64,000 nt of DNA from Lutjanus erythropterus (Eukaryota > Chordata > Actinopteri > Lutjaniformes > Lutjanidae): the NCBI GenBank assembly GCA_020091685.1, contig CM034594.1:5392903-5456902 (forward strand), given 5' to 3'. Numbering within the stretch: position 1 is the stretch's first letter; every line of letters begins with the position of its first letter. A program made the position numbers and the translations under genes. A model generated the notes under the pieces. It had not been told where the DNA came from. It saw nothing but the letters and a program-made list of their open reading frames with translations, and did no database searches. This document shows, piece by piece, positions 25,947 to 39,560 of this stretch.

Positions 25947-26464
25947 ACAGAGACATAGTGTAGATGAGCTCCCCTCTTCCACTCCACATCGCCTTTTCAG
26001 AGAGGAGCTCAAAGAAAATAGTGTTTTCTTTTTGGGACAGTTATTTATCTTAAAGTGTTAAAGCTTACTGTAAAAACATTCTGTCCTTCTTTTTAACACT
26101 CCAATTAAAGTATTAAAGACTTGAATTCAGTATTGAATTAGTTTGCAAGAATTCCTTCGGGGAAAAGCTACTGTACTTCAGCCAAAACAGCGGCTCTGGG
26201 TGGAGACCACTTACAAGTTCTGAAATGTCTGAGTTTGAAAAACAACTCACTTCCCCCCACTTTGGCCCACTTTTGTCACATTGTGCAAACTCCTCTCTGG
26301 GCTGGAGCCTCACAGTAAACTCACAATTTGTCACTGGGCAACCAACCCTGCTGCTGACACAAACACATGCAGCTTTGAAGCATTTTGAGGCAGGTTTCTA
26401 CAGTACAGCTGCATGATCCATCATACTGCACCTGTCTGTAAGCTAATTTCAAATAAATAAATCT

Positions 26465-26840
26465 AAGATAAGATAAGATAAGATAAGATAAGATAAGATA
26501 AGATAAGATAAGATATACCTTTATTGATTCCTTGCGGGGGAAACTGGATTTGATACAAGAGCACAAAAAGTTGCAAGGGGAAATGTAGTAAGAAACAGAA
26601 TTAAAATAGAATCCAAACTAGAAACACTATATAAAATAACTGTGAATGTACAATGTGCACATACATATGTAATGTGCAAATATTAAAGTCATATGCATGT
26701 GCAATATGTACATGAAGTACAGACTGTTAATACATGTAATATGTCTATGAGGTACAGACTGTTAATATAGATGTACAGTATGTCAATCAATATAGACTGC
26801 TTATATACATGTGGACTAACTGGCCTTTGTGCAATAAGTG
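26465..26840. repeat. (AGATA)n tract joined to a retroposon-like 3' end
   Basis: About ten AGATA units (26465-26514) run into TACCTTTATTGATTCCTTGC and GGGGGAAACTGG, a junction typical of fish non-LTR retroposon 3' ends. AATGTGCAAATATT-rich DNA follows. A related piece (TAAACTTTATTGATCCTAC) occurs at 61551. Confidence 0.6.
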
Positions 26841-27493
26841 TTTTTTTTTTCTTAATGCAAGTAAGAAAAAAACAAAACAAAGCAGGAACAACAAACATTC
26901 AGCAGATTCACAACAAATAATTAATGTCCAGAAAGGGGTGTGAAGAAGTGAATACGCCCATTATTTATATTTCCTTGATAAACTTTGACTGTTCTAGCGT
27001 TCTGCCTCAGTTTTCACTATACACAGTTTAATCAAATCAAACCAAAGTAAACATTCATAAAACAGCAAGAGCAAGTAAGTTAAATGAACCAAACAAAACC
27101 TACACATCCTGTCCCCTGTTACTATGCTCTTATCATCCGTTCCATATGTGTTCAGTATGTTATTTTTAAACATTTATTTTTAAACGTATTCAATGTTGAA
27201 CGTGCCTTTTGGCACCTCACTAATTTCTTCTTGAACATACAAATTCCTCTCAAATTTACTTGGGTTACTTGGTTCTCTGCAAGTGGAATATGAATACATG
27301 AGCAACAAATAAATCAGAAAGTGTTTGTACCTACCTTGACCTGTAGGTGGTGTAGAAGATACATTAAGGCACTGAACTGATGGAGGAAACAGGAGAAGGA
27401 GGCAAAGCTGCCAACAGAAGTGTCATCAAGCACTGACATTAAAGTTGTGGCTTTTTAACTGCTGTTTTGCTCTGTTTTCTGCCATTGGAATAT

Positions 27494-27495
<2 letters not shown>

Positions 27496-27569
<74 letters not shown>
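27496..27569. repeat. (GT)n microsatellite, 37 units
   Basis: An uninterrupted TG/GT run of 74 bases between TATCC and AAAAGCAAAAAGG. Confidence 0.98.
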
Positions 27570-27572
<3 letters not shown>

Positions 27573-30500
27573 AGCAAAAAGGGAGTGCAACACATCAGTC
27601 AAAAGGTGCCAGTAAAAGGAAAAGAAAACATCAGGCACTCTTCTACAAAAAGACGCTAAAAAACAATGTCTAAGTTCAAACAGTTAGAAAATAAAAATGT
27701 AGGTTATATATTTGGATTTTAAATCCTTTTTAAACTAATCTAATCTAATCTAACTAATAGAACTGCTTAGATTTTATTTTTATGTTTGTATCTGTATCTG
27801 TTCCACACAAATTATTCCAATATTTCTCTATTTATTACTATTAGTTTTTCAACATATTTACAACAGGAAATAGTTTTTTTTTTTGCTCTTTTTCTCTTCA
27901 CATGCTACTCCACATACTAAAATGTCTCTGTAAATATGTTTATTATATATGCGTACTGTATGTAATCATATATTTAGATTGTTGCAAGAAGGTACATATA
28001 CAGATACTGTGTTATGTATGTGTATATTCCACATAATGACATGGGGCATGGCTAAATTTGACCCAAGTTCATATTTTTTTTATGTATATATTCTTTCTGC
28101 TCCTCTAGGTGAGTCTCCTCCACATTTTAAGTGGGTGGGGCAAGTGGGTGGATGGCTTTTTGTTGTGTGTATATGTATTTCAGAATTGGAAAAAATACAC
28201 GCACACTGTATACTCTGCTTGTCAACACTTCCAAACAAAAACATATTTAAAAAAGGATTCTAATGACCTATTGTGCAAACATTTTCTCTGCCTCGAATTT
28301 TATCAGCCTTCTGAATGCTTTATCAACCCAAAAGGGCATTATTTGATGACCTAGGAATCAGACTCAACACTTAACTATGTTTCTGGTGTGTTTAATGACA
28401 GCTTGGACAAATCCTACGGATTTAAGTTCTGAAGCACAATTAGATCTTTCTCCTGACTGCCAGTTCTAATTTCTTGCAAGCTGGACTGTCAGTTTTCATT
28501 ATATCAGACATGATGCCATGTATAAAACCCCCATATGTTACATCAGTCACTGTCATTAGTTTGTATGCATTGATGAGTCAGTTGCATTATAAATCATCTC
28601 TCCCACTTTGAGAAAGCTTTCTTTTGTTTCGAGTCTTTTTTAAGAGCATTTTGTTTAACAACAAAGGGAGGTCTTATGCAGAGGAGGAGGAAGCATGGTT
28701 GATGGAAAGCTGCAGGAATGTGGGAACAGCTGCTGTTCACCACCGCTCTCCCAGGCTTCAGACTGCTGTGTAGTGTCCCATCAAAGCCAAACCTCTCCCC
28801 TCCACCTCTGCCCTTGGTAAAAGTTGCACCTCCCTCTTCCTCTCATCTTCGAACGCTCTCTAAATCAAGTGGGACTCTTTCTTGGCAAGAAAGGAAGACA
28901 GAGGGAGCGCAGACAGACGGGGCCTGTGAGTCTCAGTCAAGTTTGGGTGACAGAAACCATTTGTCATGTTTTGTCCACAACAAGACTGATGTCATCCTGC
29001 GTGACTCAGACATACACATGTGACAAAATGCATTAAGAGACATACTGTAGATCCAGATGTACTGTAGATTATTCTCTGAAACTTGCTCTCATTTAGTTTG
29101 GTCTTGTAAATTTACATATGAATTGTGGAATGATGTTAATAACTTAACATTTTCACATATTTTACTCTTTTATTCACTTCTTTGTTTTAATTTGGAAAAT
29201 TTATCAATATGTATCTTTAATTGAGTCCCATCAAAGCTATTTGTATTAGTAATAGCTTTAATGTACAGTGGTGCCTTTAGGTAACAAAGCCATTTTCGGC
29301 TGCAGGGCCATAAGGAAACCAATAGCAGTGTTTTAATTTGTCATGTGACTCTCTGGAGGTCATGTTGAATCCCTTTTCTGTTCTCACATGGTTCAGCTCC
29401 ATCATCTCTCTCCACAAAAATGGTCTGTAAACGTCTGTTTTGGTCATTTTACAATCTGGAAGTCCTCAGTTTTTTAATTATATAATGTATTTTATTTGAT
29501 AATTAAGTAATGCTAAACTGTTAAAATGTTTAAATAAAAGCGTTGCCTTGAAGAAGGACTGTACAACTGTTGATTGATCCCACAATGACATTTATCGGTA
29601 TTGTGTATTTAGATGTATGTTCACCCAATATAAGATAGGCTGTAAAATGCACTATTACTATAACTATGTTATTTCATTTTAACTCATAAGCAGTGAGGCA
29701 AAGATGGCAGCAACATAACAAATGGTGGCAACGTTCGGTATGTTAGAAAAAAAAAAGACCAGGAAACTGAAAAAAAGCATTTAGATGTACCATAAATGCC
29801 CCAAAACTGAAATGTGACTCACTATGTTGTTTTGAAATGTATGATATTTCAGTTTGATAGATTCACAGTTTGCTAAAATATGTTTATACTCTTGGTGGCA
29901 CAATGATGTCTGAGGGTAACATCCAGACAATTTATTAAAAAGAAATAATTAAATCTTCTTACATTTCAAATGGCATACATTTTAAACTTATCAGACAACT
30001 GCATAACTTCCATGAATACTGAATAATAAATCTTATTCAAATTTTAAACAACTCTCTCTTTTTCATTCCTTACCATAATGGTAACCCTAACCTAACCCCA
30101 ACCCTGGTTTATATTGTGTTTGCTTGGACTAAAAAACATTATTAAAAATGTTTTAGCAACTGGCATCACACTGTGAACCATAGAGGGCTAAGTGAATTTT
30201 CTGTCACACTCCTTTGTTTATATTTACCTTTTAAATTTTTTAAATTTATTTTATATTAGAATTGTGTTGCTTTTGTTGTCTTTGGATATGTAATACTCTC
30301 CATCTTGTTCATTCATTGTATTTTGCGTAATCCTGATGTCCTCTGACATTGTTTGTGTTGATAGTTTCAAATAAAGAGATACAAAAAATGACAAAATGCA
30401 TCTTTAAAATCTTTTGGATTCCTTTATTGATCTACTAATGATCTGTCAGGTAACGCTTTTGCAGCTGTGGCAGTAAAGTCCTCACATTTACATCCTCTGA

Positions 30501-31169
30501 TTACAGAAGTTGTGTAACCTACTTAGTATTAAAGATCCTGCATCTCCTTAGATGACGAGGCCAGTGGCATAACCACTGGAAGCAGATAATTGCACCCCCT
30601 GCTGTTGGTCCTGGCTTTTTCATCTCTAATTATCACCCAGGAGACCACAGAGATTTTTTTCTCTCACTGACAAGCTGTCTGAGAAAGAGAACAAACCAAC
30701 CAAGCAGATCTCTCATATGATCTGCTCCTAAAATAGTCCACATTCAGCTTAACAAGTTGTAAAAAAGGGAAAGGACTATTATTCTCAGCTTCATGTGGTG
30801 AGTTTTGGGCTACAAACTATTGATCTATTGAGACCCCGACCAACACAAATTTTTTGAAAACATGTCTTTTCCCTCACTCTCAGAATTCAATCTACAGCAC
30901 CAAGTGGGTGTTGTGCTATGTTTGGAGGTGTGCAGATTATTGATTGTTCACCCACAGTCATTAAAGAGACAGGAGAACGTGGCCATGGCACCTCTGGGAC
31001 TGAGTAGGAGAAAAGAGAATAGGTCCATATAAAACCCATAGAGGATATTTATGAGAGCGCGGCGGAGGAGGAACGTCAGCCTGAGAAGGAAGTGCTCTGC
31101 ACTCTGGCTCTGGAAAACCATTGAGAGCAAGACTCATATCCCCTCAGCTGGTGACACAGCCAGCACCCT

Positions 31170-31171
<2 letters not shown>

Positions 31172-31204
<33 letters not shown>
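31172..31204. repeat. (GT)n microsatellite, short
   Basis: A 33-base GT run in the hepacam-nrgn intergenic stretch. Confidence 0.95.
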
Positions 31205-31205
<1 letters not shown>

Positions 31206-32863
31206 ATGACAGTGAGATTGAGTGACTTGAGTGGGATCTGCATACTAAAGTATGGGTTGTGTTTTTCCTGTGTGAGGATGCATGTGCAATGTGACTTTGT
31301 GCAGAGTGCTGTATGGCTCAGATGTGTGTAGGTGGGCTGAGTGGGAGCACTGGGAGACTGAAGATGCTCTAGCCTGTTTCTCATAAAGCGAACAAGTCTG
31401 CCTGGGCAAATGAAGCAAAAATCGCATTGTTCTTTTGTGATTTAAGCAACCTTATTGCAATAAAGTTAGGCCCAGGTATTGCAAGACATCTGGCAGGTAC
31501 ACAAATCAGTGTAGGTGATGTAGTTATTTATGATAATGCACCTGTTGATTGGATGACAGTTTATAGTTTAATGCATCCTTCGTACGATGTAATTATTTAA
31601 ACAGCCCTATCTAATACCCATTATTATTTGTAAAACCTCGATTAATTTGTCTTGTGTAATTGGTAGTTGTAAATATGAGAAATGCACAGTTTTATGTGAT
31701 GAATTATTCATGAGATTCCTTGTACAAGAGAGCCACACGGGAGACAAAACATTGTTGCAGCTTCATGGAAAGTGCTCTCTCCAATTAGCAGCCCTGCTTA
31801 TGTTGCTGTGATAAAAGAAAAAATGAGCAGCTTTGGCTGCTGCGATGTACAAAAATATCAGTTCAAGAAGAGATGAAGGTGACAGAAGGTACTTGAACTT
31901 GAATTAATGAAGTTTAATACAGACATTTCACTGTATATTTAAGGTGGATTTATTAGTGTAATGCCATGACTCTACAGCAAAGTTCAGCAATGTACTAGTC
32001 AATTAGTCTTAAAGCATGACAGCTCTGCAAGCTCTGACAACGGAGATTTCACACACCTGATTTAACAAGTCAAACAAGTCAAACCCACCAACACAACAAC
32101 AGAACATATTGAACCAGTGTCTCGTAAGGTCAAGCTGTATCAAATGTATCTGGAGAAAAGAAAAAAGTGTAGTTACTGCATGCTTACTGTTGTGGAAGAT
32201 CAGATTTATAGAAAATGCTTGAAAAGGTGAAAACTTACTTATCATGTGCTCAAAAAGATAATCAAGGCATTTGCAATCTGAATTAACTTAGAATAAATAG
32301 AACATACATAGCTACTTCTCTTGTTTTTTATGTTTTAATTGTTTTTGTAAGCAAGTCAAATATGTAAATAATAGTCAAGATACAAGCACACCAGAAAACA
32401 ATGCAAAAGAACAAATAATTGAAGCCACTGATTAATTATGCAAAGTCTAATGCTAATGCTTACAAGGTTTATACACAGATGGTATGAAGTGATCCATCCA
32501 AAATAAGCCCTGTTTAGCAATTAGAGGACATTCATTTTCACATTCACAGATCATCGTCTAAAAACTAGCACACTACCAGAAGTTTCACAAGTACATGCAG
32601 TGAGTTGCAAATTCTGGGTCAAAGACATCCGTACTGCTGGAGAAGCAGAGAAGGAGTGTTAAAGTTCACAAAATTCACACAACACACCCTCAAAAAACTG
32701 TCGGTTCATTTTCTAACTGCTAAATTTGTGTCAAAAAAGAAGAAAATGACTCCTGGGGGTAAAAAGGTGTGCCTGAAAGCCAGCCCAGCCGGCTTATGCC
32801 AGCCATCTCTCGCTACCTTGCTTCCCCTCTTTCTTCCTCTTCATCCAGGTCAGGACAGGGGCG

Positions 32864-35800
32864 TCACTGCTCTGGCACAGATGTGTCGTCTCTCTCTACT
32901 GCCCCCGATCCTCCTGTCTCTAAAAACAGAAATAGGCAAGGCGTAGTTAGGCACTGCGGTGCCTGGAAAGAAGAAGTTTCTGTGCGTGTATGCTCTTGTC
33001 GTCAAGGTGAAAAACTCTGATGCACAGTCACAAACTGAAGGTTACTTGTGGGTGGATCTATTATAAAAACACACTGAAGAAAACTTGACATCAAGTTGCA
33101 ACTAGGGTAGAATTCAGGTGGAAGTTAACATTATGCATATATGTATATTTTAACAATTTATCTTCTATGTTTTTAAGTACTCTGCTGACTTGACTGATGA
33201 GCTCAAAAACCCAATTCTGTTGTTGAAAAAAGGGGTCTCCCCCAGTGGGAGGTGCTTGTAATGCTCTGTTCCCCTCCGACAGGTCCATTAATTCTGCTCA
33301 GCCCTCTGAAGCATATACTGCATCTAACGCACCTGGAGCTATAAATACATCTCCTACATACGGATGCAACTGGGTTAGGTAAAATCATTGACGACAATCC
33401 CTTGTGTCAGCCCAAAGAAAATGCTGCTTTGTCTTACAGGGAAAGATGAAATCTAAACATCTAACATCTCAAAAGATCTGGTTAACATGTTCATGTTTTT
33501 ATTTTTGTTTTTTCATGTCACATGAAAATGTTCTATTTTCCAGTTATGCTGTTTTTACTCACTAGATTTTGTGCAGTATGTTTGTTGATATGCACAAACA
33601 TACCATAGCCAGTCCCTTGTATGTGAAAACCTATTTAGTAATGAAACTGATTCTGAATCTGATGTTAATATGTGGACTTCTATTACATTTAACATTTTAT
33701 ATAATTTTATACTATAATGCTCATGTTTTCTTTAAGCATTGTCCTTTTTAAACATGTTGAAGACGTTGAGTTTGGTTTGTATACACATAAAATCAAATCT
33801 ACTAGGGGTGCACAATTTCCAAATCCGCGATTCAATAATAATTTCTTTTTCTAGGTCACAATTTCATTAAACTGTCCAATTTAACCATATTTTTTTAGCA
33901 CTGATGGCTATGCCATTGTTGAATTATCCAAGAGTGTTGGTTTCATGCCCTGACAACTGTCATTTTCTTCTTTCAATTCTTTAAAAAAAGTCTGCAATCA
34001 AGTGTGATATAACTGCATCTTTGAAATATTGTTTCTTTTCTTTGGACATGCCGCGGGACTGGACGAGAAAAACAAATACTGGGAGAATTGAAAATTGAAA
34101 GCTCATTTCTATCGTTTTTTGATTTGTAATTGAAACTGCGGCATCCTTACTAAAAACAGCCTTTGTTCATGAAACAACAGACACCCTCGGGATAAAACAA
34201 GTGAAACATTTTTTGACAAATAGCTAATTCTGAAACCATTTCCTCACCCACAGCTGTTTAAAACAAAAAAACGGAAAAACACTATGAGAATGCAACTTGA
34301 CATTTTCCAGGTAAACTGAACTCTGACAGACATGATCTGTCTCTGGCAACTTAACAGTACAAGCAGATTCATTTATAATTCCTCTAACAGAAAAAATAAT
34401 TGAAAGATTCAATCATCTGTTGCTGGAGACCCTATGGGGTAATTAAATGAGTCACTCGGTTATGTGTTGCATTAATCACACTTGGGAGAACCCATAAGGA
34501 GTACTAATAGGTGTATTTAATTATGTATAGCTTGTAAATGGTTTATTTTCCTAGTGTTTAAAATGGTAAATCAGTCTGTGTTCAGCTCTGAGAAAAGGTT
34601 AGTCACAAAATGTTCCCTTTAAGATCTTAAAATGAGACACCTGTAGAACCAAAGACTAACTCGCAACCAACAACATGCAAAATGTCCTTAAAACATCACA
34701 CTATGCTAACTTATGTCATATAAAATAGAATCTTGAATTGCTTTAACTAAATTCTAGAGCCTTAAATCTCTATTTACGGTAAAATAAGCTCTCCATCACT
34801 TACCTTTTCTTACCTACTGTAGTTACAGCTTCTGATGGGAGCCTCTGTTACCATCCTTACAGTGACTAGCCATAATGCCCTCTTTAACGGCATTATGGGA
34901 CCTCTACTCTTACCCCGTGGTCCTACACCACTGACCTGTGTCCCCCTGGCTGCCGTTGAGCACATCCCCAGTGCTGCTCACCTCCTCCCCTTCCGCTTTG
35001 TCCTCCGGCTTCATCTTCTTACGGGTCATGTGGCCACGGAAGCCAGCCTGGATCTTGGCAGCGGCCCTGTTGGCCTCTGGGTCGTCCAGGGGGATGTCCA
35101 TGATGTCCTCCTCCTCCTGGGGCCGGCTGCAGTCCTCCTGCTGAGAGGACCAAAAACTAGTAGTTTATCACAGAAGGGGGGATATTACATGATCATACCA
35201 GGATGTTTTTTGTACTGGGATACCAGTGGGAGAATCTAACCCTCAACAAATTGCAACAGCATATTTTATCAACAGTATACACGACTGTGTGTTTGTTGCA
35301 TAGTGGCTCAGCCTTATTAAATGACTTCAATGGGACTCTAAGGAGGTCACTAACCCATACTGCCTCCTTTTTTCTCTCCTCTTCTCCTCTTGTCACATAC
35401 TGTATAATACACTGCTGGTAAAAACACGTCTGAGTCAGCCTATTCGGTAATGAATTATGACTGTCTACTGTGTTTCTGTTACCATGGGTTACCAAGGTTT
35501 AAAAAAAAACAAAACAAAACTGTATATTTATCAGACTGAGCAACCTTCAATCAATACAAGATCACTGATTATCTTCATTACACAAAATGAATCATGGTTG
35601 GTGTAAAACGACTGCTTTATGCTTGATAATTGATTCATGACAAACTCTGCTTATTTAAGAAAAAACAGTAATTACGGTCAAAAAGTGTTGGTTAAACATT
35701 TCTTTCAAGGAAAAAATAACTTCTTGCTCTGCAACTCGGGCCGAAACGGATGACCCAGCGAAAAAAGCTGCTGTAGTCAACACCATCAGCTCATTCAGTG

Positions 35801-36523
35801 ACTGAAGGTACAGCATCCACTGTCTCAGAGGAAACATGGGGTGGGCGGAAGAGAAATTCTGGCTTGTCACAAAGTGTCAGTGGAATAGCGCCAAGGCTGT
35901 CGACAAGTTATGTAAACATCAATTCAGATTCTGTGGTGAACGCATATCGGCTACACCCCGTGCTTTTGCTTATGGATAACAGATTGACATTTCATACAAA
36001 GGCAGGCAGCCCACAGAACGAGCCCACTGTCGTCCCACCAGCTCGCTTGAAGCAGTGCATCATGTCTCCAGTGAAACCCCTCCAGTGTAGGAGTGTGACC
36101 ACCCACCTGTTCAGCCAGCATTCATTAGCCTCGCTGTCTGACTGCTCACTGAGCAGCCACAATCCAGCTTTTTTGCAGCAGCAGCCACACACCTTGTCAG
36201 GGGTATTATTGTTTTAATATTTCGAGTTAACTGAGTTGACATATTCTGATGCAAATCTCATGTAATAGTATCCATTTATGATAAAAATAGGGGCAAAATG
36301 TTAAGCTATATAAATAATATATTTTACTCTAGTAAAAGGACAAAAACAACATCACACACATGGCAGTTTGACGACAACCAAACACTAGTAAATATCATTA
36401 GTTATTAACAAACCAAATTAACTGTATGTGCATCTACCAACCAAACCAATAAGTGGTTCAAAATAATCAAAAATCTATTTAAAAAGTTAATCTGAAGCTT
36501 CTACTTACATTGTGACAGTCCAT
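32864..36523 (-). CDS. nrgn: nrgn, neurogranin: calmodulin-binding IQ-motif protein, complete
   Basis: Exons 36509-36523 (MDCHN), 34936-35137 and 32864-32919 join to 273 nt, 90 codons plus TGA. The N-terminus MDCHN-EDC resembles human MDCCTENAC. The acidic [11 protein letters not shown] leads into the IQ motif (about residues 29-48: [19 protein letters not shown]), the calmodulin-binding core shared with GAP-43 and PCP4. The tail ends [16 protein letters not shown]. Neurogranin holds calmodulin at low calcium in dendritic spines. In mammals PKC phosphorylates Ser36 inside the IQ motif; here that position is Gly (codon GGC). Human neurogranin is 78 aa, with a Gly-rich tail that this protein lacks. 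Exon 2 has a tandem CAGCAG acceptor, so an isoform with an extra Gln (exon from 35140) is possible. Donors are GTAAGT and GTCAGT; the last acceptor is TGTTTTTAG. Confidence 0.93.
34936..35140 (-). other. nrgn: nrgn exon 2 with the IQ domain and a NAGNAG acceptor
   Basis: The acceptor reads CTCAGCAGGAG, so splicing can begin at 35140 (adding Gln) or 35137 (starting Glu-Asp-Cys). The second gives better agreement with other neurogranins. Nearly all known function of the protein lies in this exon. Confidence 0.85.
35478..35497. promoter_or_regulatory. X-box-like cluster in nrgn intron 1
   Basis: GTTACCATGGGTTACCAAGG holds two overlapping-phase GTTACC half sites, each followed by ATGG or AAGG, resembling RFX sites. 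Motif evidence only. Confidence 0.35.
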
Positions 36524-37941
36524 GTCTTACTCAGAGATGGCTTCAGTCTTCAGGTGAGCTGACCTGGTATGACTTGTATGCCTTGATTTCTACGTGGACC
36601 CAGCAAAAGCTCTGTTTAAACGAGTCTCCAGTATAATACAGATGCCTAACTGGCTCTCACTAACAATCACTGTATGTTCAGTAACACCCGCTCACGCACA
36701 GAGTGAGAGAGACATACAGTCAGAGAGGAAGAGGAGAGGAGAGAGAAAGAGGGAGGGAGGGAAAGAGAAGAGACCTCCTACAAACATGACAGCATGTGTT
36801 CCATCTTTTTAGTCTCATTAAAGCTGCTGACCTACTGTGTTCACATTAGTGTTAAAGGACCGGTAACAGAAATTAACATTCACTGAGTAAAGCCTAAGCA
36901 GTTGGGAAAAGTATCTGAAATATATATACCTTGGTGATTTAAAGTTTGACACAAGTGAAAATGATGAACTACACAACACAAAGTGGCTACCACATGCACA
37001 TCATCACAAAAAGTGAAGTTGCAGTGTTACTAATAAAAATAAATGAAAAAAAAAAAACTCCCTAAACATCAGGTGACCAACACAGAAATACTATGTAAAG
37101 GCCAGATGGCCATAAAACAATTATTGCTGACTTTCAAAATTCCACTAATAGCGTGAAAATAGAGATGCGTAAGCATCTTGGGCTGTTTTACACTAGGAGG
37201 TGTTATAAATTTATTAGAGGCAGAGTGAGCTAACAGCCCTCTCCATCCCTCTGATCCCAGCTGGTACGGCCGCCCACACGCCTCTGCCAGCCTCAGAGAC
37301 AAGACGGAGAGGGAGAGAAACAGAAAGCGTCCATTTATCTGAGTTATATCTCTGACATTCACGCTCTTCTGCCGCCTTACTAACCAGCTATTACAAACAA
37401 CATATTAAATTAAGCCTCACGCCTAATTTCACTAAGCTGACTTGCTTTATCAGTCAGTTCAGTTATTAATTTGTAGGACTGATAACCACTGTGTAATTAA
37501 ATTTACTGTCATCAATCATGATATGGTAAGTCTGCTCATATTAGCCTAATAATTAGTGTGTCTAACAGTATTTATTCTCCTCTGATGATTAGAGTAGAGG
37601 AACACTATTGCAAACTATGAGTTAAAGGCAGAAAAATGAAACTAAAAACTTGAAAAGGCATGTGAGATACTGCAGTTAGGTCACTGTTAGAATAGATGGC
37701 CTATATATTGTGCAGTTTTGTGGTAGCTTTGTTCCAGCCCAAATAAATTCTGCCACTAAGCAAGAGTACACAAAACAGCACTGTCTGTAAAAACACAGAG
37801 TGCTGCTTTACTGCTCAATCAGTCAGTCAGGAACTGCTATTAAAGGTAGATTAGTAATACAGATGGTGCATAGCAACTATCAGCATCACCATCTCCTATT
37901 AATTCCATGACGACACTAAAGAGAAAGCAGAATGGTGAGGG

Positions 37942-37955
37942 GTTACCATGGTAAC
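37942..37955. promoter_or_regulatory. perfect palindromic RFX X-box
   Basis: GTTACCATGGTAAC is a full 14-bp palindrome fitting the RFX X-box consensus at both halves. It lies about 1.4 kb upstream of the nrgn start codon and about 1.7 kb beyond the last recognised spa17 exon. Confidence 0.55.
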
Positions 37956-38689
37956 ATTCTTAGTACTTCCTACACTCCCTCCCTGCGTGTTTGGAGCCCT
38001 GTTGGTCCAGACAAATCAGACAGGGCTAACTGTGACAGCAGTAAAAATGTTAAAGACCTTAATTCACAAGACGAATTGTTCGCTCTGTCTTTTATGATGA
38101 TAGATTATGGAATCAAGTTTCAATCTGTGGAGGCTGCGGTGGCTCCCGAGAGGAGAGTGAATCTGGCACTAACAAAGCCACAGTATTACAGTTTTATGAG
38201 CATGCGGCAGAGCGAAGTCCTCAAACAGCATCTTGAACATGCCAGTATATGAACAAAGAGACAGATTTAGGGTGAACTGAAACTACACTTTCTGCACATT
38301 CCAGCGAAAGAGGATTTTGATTATGACCCTCTCGATGACATTCAAAGTTTGTCAGAGCAACCACGCATACATACGTCATCCAGAAAAAGAACTATTTTGG
38401 AGATATTTTCAATCACCTGCCCCTAGAGAGTCCAGAGAGAAAAAATTTCGGGCCACTGTTGATCAGACACGTCCTTGAAGGGTTTATTTATATAGGCTAC
38501 CTGAGACAAGAATGGGAGCAGAGCAGACTGTAGTCGAGCTAAAGACACCTCCGTCTGAAACTGAACATCTATCCTCAGCTGGCTCCTAAAAAGTATTGTG
38601 AATTTCAACAGTTTCTATTATATTCACATGACCATTAATGTTAAACTATCTGGGATATTTTCTCATTGCTGAAATGTTCATCTGTAACG

Positions 38690-39560
38690 TTAAAGGGACA
38701 GTTCGTCCCAAAACCAAAAGTACATGTTTTTCTTTAGAAATGTGCTACTTAACCATCTAGATCAGGGCTTTTCAAAGTGTGAGAGTGTGGGCCTTCCCTC
38801 AGGTCATCTTTCTCCTTTCCTGTTTTGTGTACTTAGATATGTTATGTATTAGGCTCATCTATGTTGAAAAGAAAACCAAATTTTAAAGATAGATGTTTAG
38901 ATGTTGATGGTGGACCTGTAAAGTTACATATACATACTTAAAGCTTGAGTTAGTTCATGTTGGCAATATGTTGGCTAACTACCTACCTATATCAATCATT
39001 AGCTTGTGAGTTGGCTAGTGTTTTGCTAACATTAGCTAACTTAAGATGTGAACCTATACTGTATGTTATTTTTACAGGAAAAGCAGAAAGTGGACCGAGG
39101 TACCAAGTCTGCTCAACTGTTATTGGAGAACAGGGCAAAAAGTGGTGGGAAGCTAAGATAGCCTCATATTGCTGTTTGACATAACTTCACACCAAAATAA
39201 CTTCACCTTTTCTTGATAATGTTCCAACTAATGCAATGTTTTTTCTCTGAGCCACCCCTGAAACAGTTTGGAGTCCCCTGGGGAGACTCACCTTGCACTT
39301 TCAAAATCTTTGATCTGCATTGTTTTGGTGTGAATTGACACGTTTTGGAGATATTGGACGTTGAAATGACTGCTTTCTCTTGAATATAACAGAACTAAAT
39401 AGCACTCGGCTTAAAGGGCTCAAGCGTCAGAAAATATACATTTGAAAAACTCAACAGCAATGTCCTTTTCACCACAAGCTGAGTGCCATCTAGTGCCATT
39501 ATACTGGAAAGCTGACAGATATCTCTACAGCTGCTATCTCCACGATGCAGCAACTAATAA
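38690..39560. repeat. dispersed fish repeat next to the spa17 3' end
   Basis: Begins AAAGGGACAGTTCGTCCCAA and contains TTGTTTTGGTGTGAATTGAC and TTTGAAAAACTCAACAGCAA, blocks I recognise from an abundant teleost element. Other repeat pieces (for example at 38763, CAGGGCTTTTCAAAGTG) interrupt it. Confidence 0.55.

Larger units (their letters stand above)
25692..32863. other. hepacam upstream and hepacam-nrgn intergenic DNA; no gene seen
   Basis: Holds the presumed hepacam promoter and 5' UTR (from 25692), microsatellites at 25870, 26465, 27496 and 31172, and a retroposon-like stretch at 26511-26840. Open frames such as the 101-codon one at 28718-29023 show no family resemblance and no splice-supported continuation. 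Nothing here could be identified as a gene. Confidence 0.6.

Noticed and set aside
25695-27673. Cys-Val or His-Thr repeat proteins
   Set aside because: They are translations of (GT)n and (CA)n microsatellites.
28718-29023. 101-codon plus-strand frame between hepacam and nrgn
   Set aside because: No family resemblance and no splice context in a repeat-poor intergenic stretch; likely chance.
30078-30105. Interstitial telomere-like repeat (TAACCCTAACCTAACCCC)
   Set aside because: Only about three imperfect units; too short to distinguish from chance.
37932-38252. 106-codon plus-strand frame upstream of nrgn
   Set aside because: Composition is ordinary, but there is no recognised family, no splice partner and no promoter evidence. 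It is a chance frame unless transcripts show otherwise.
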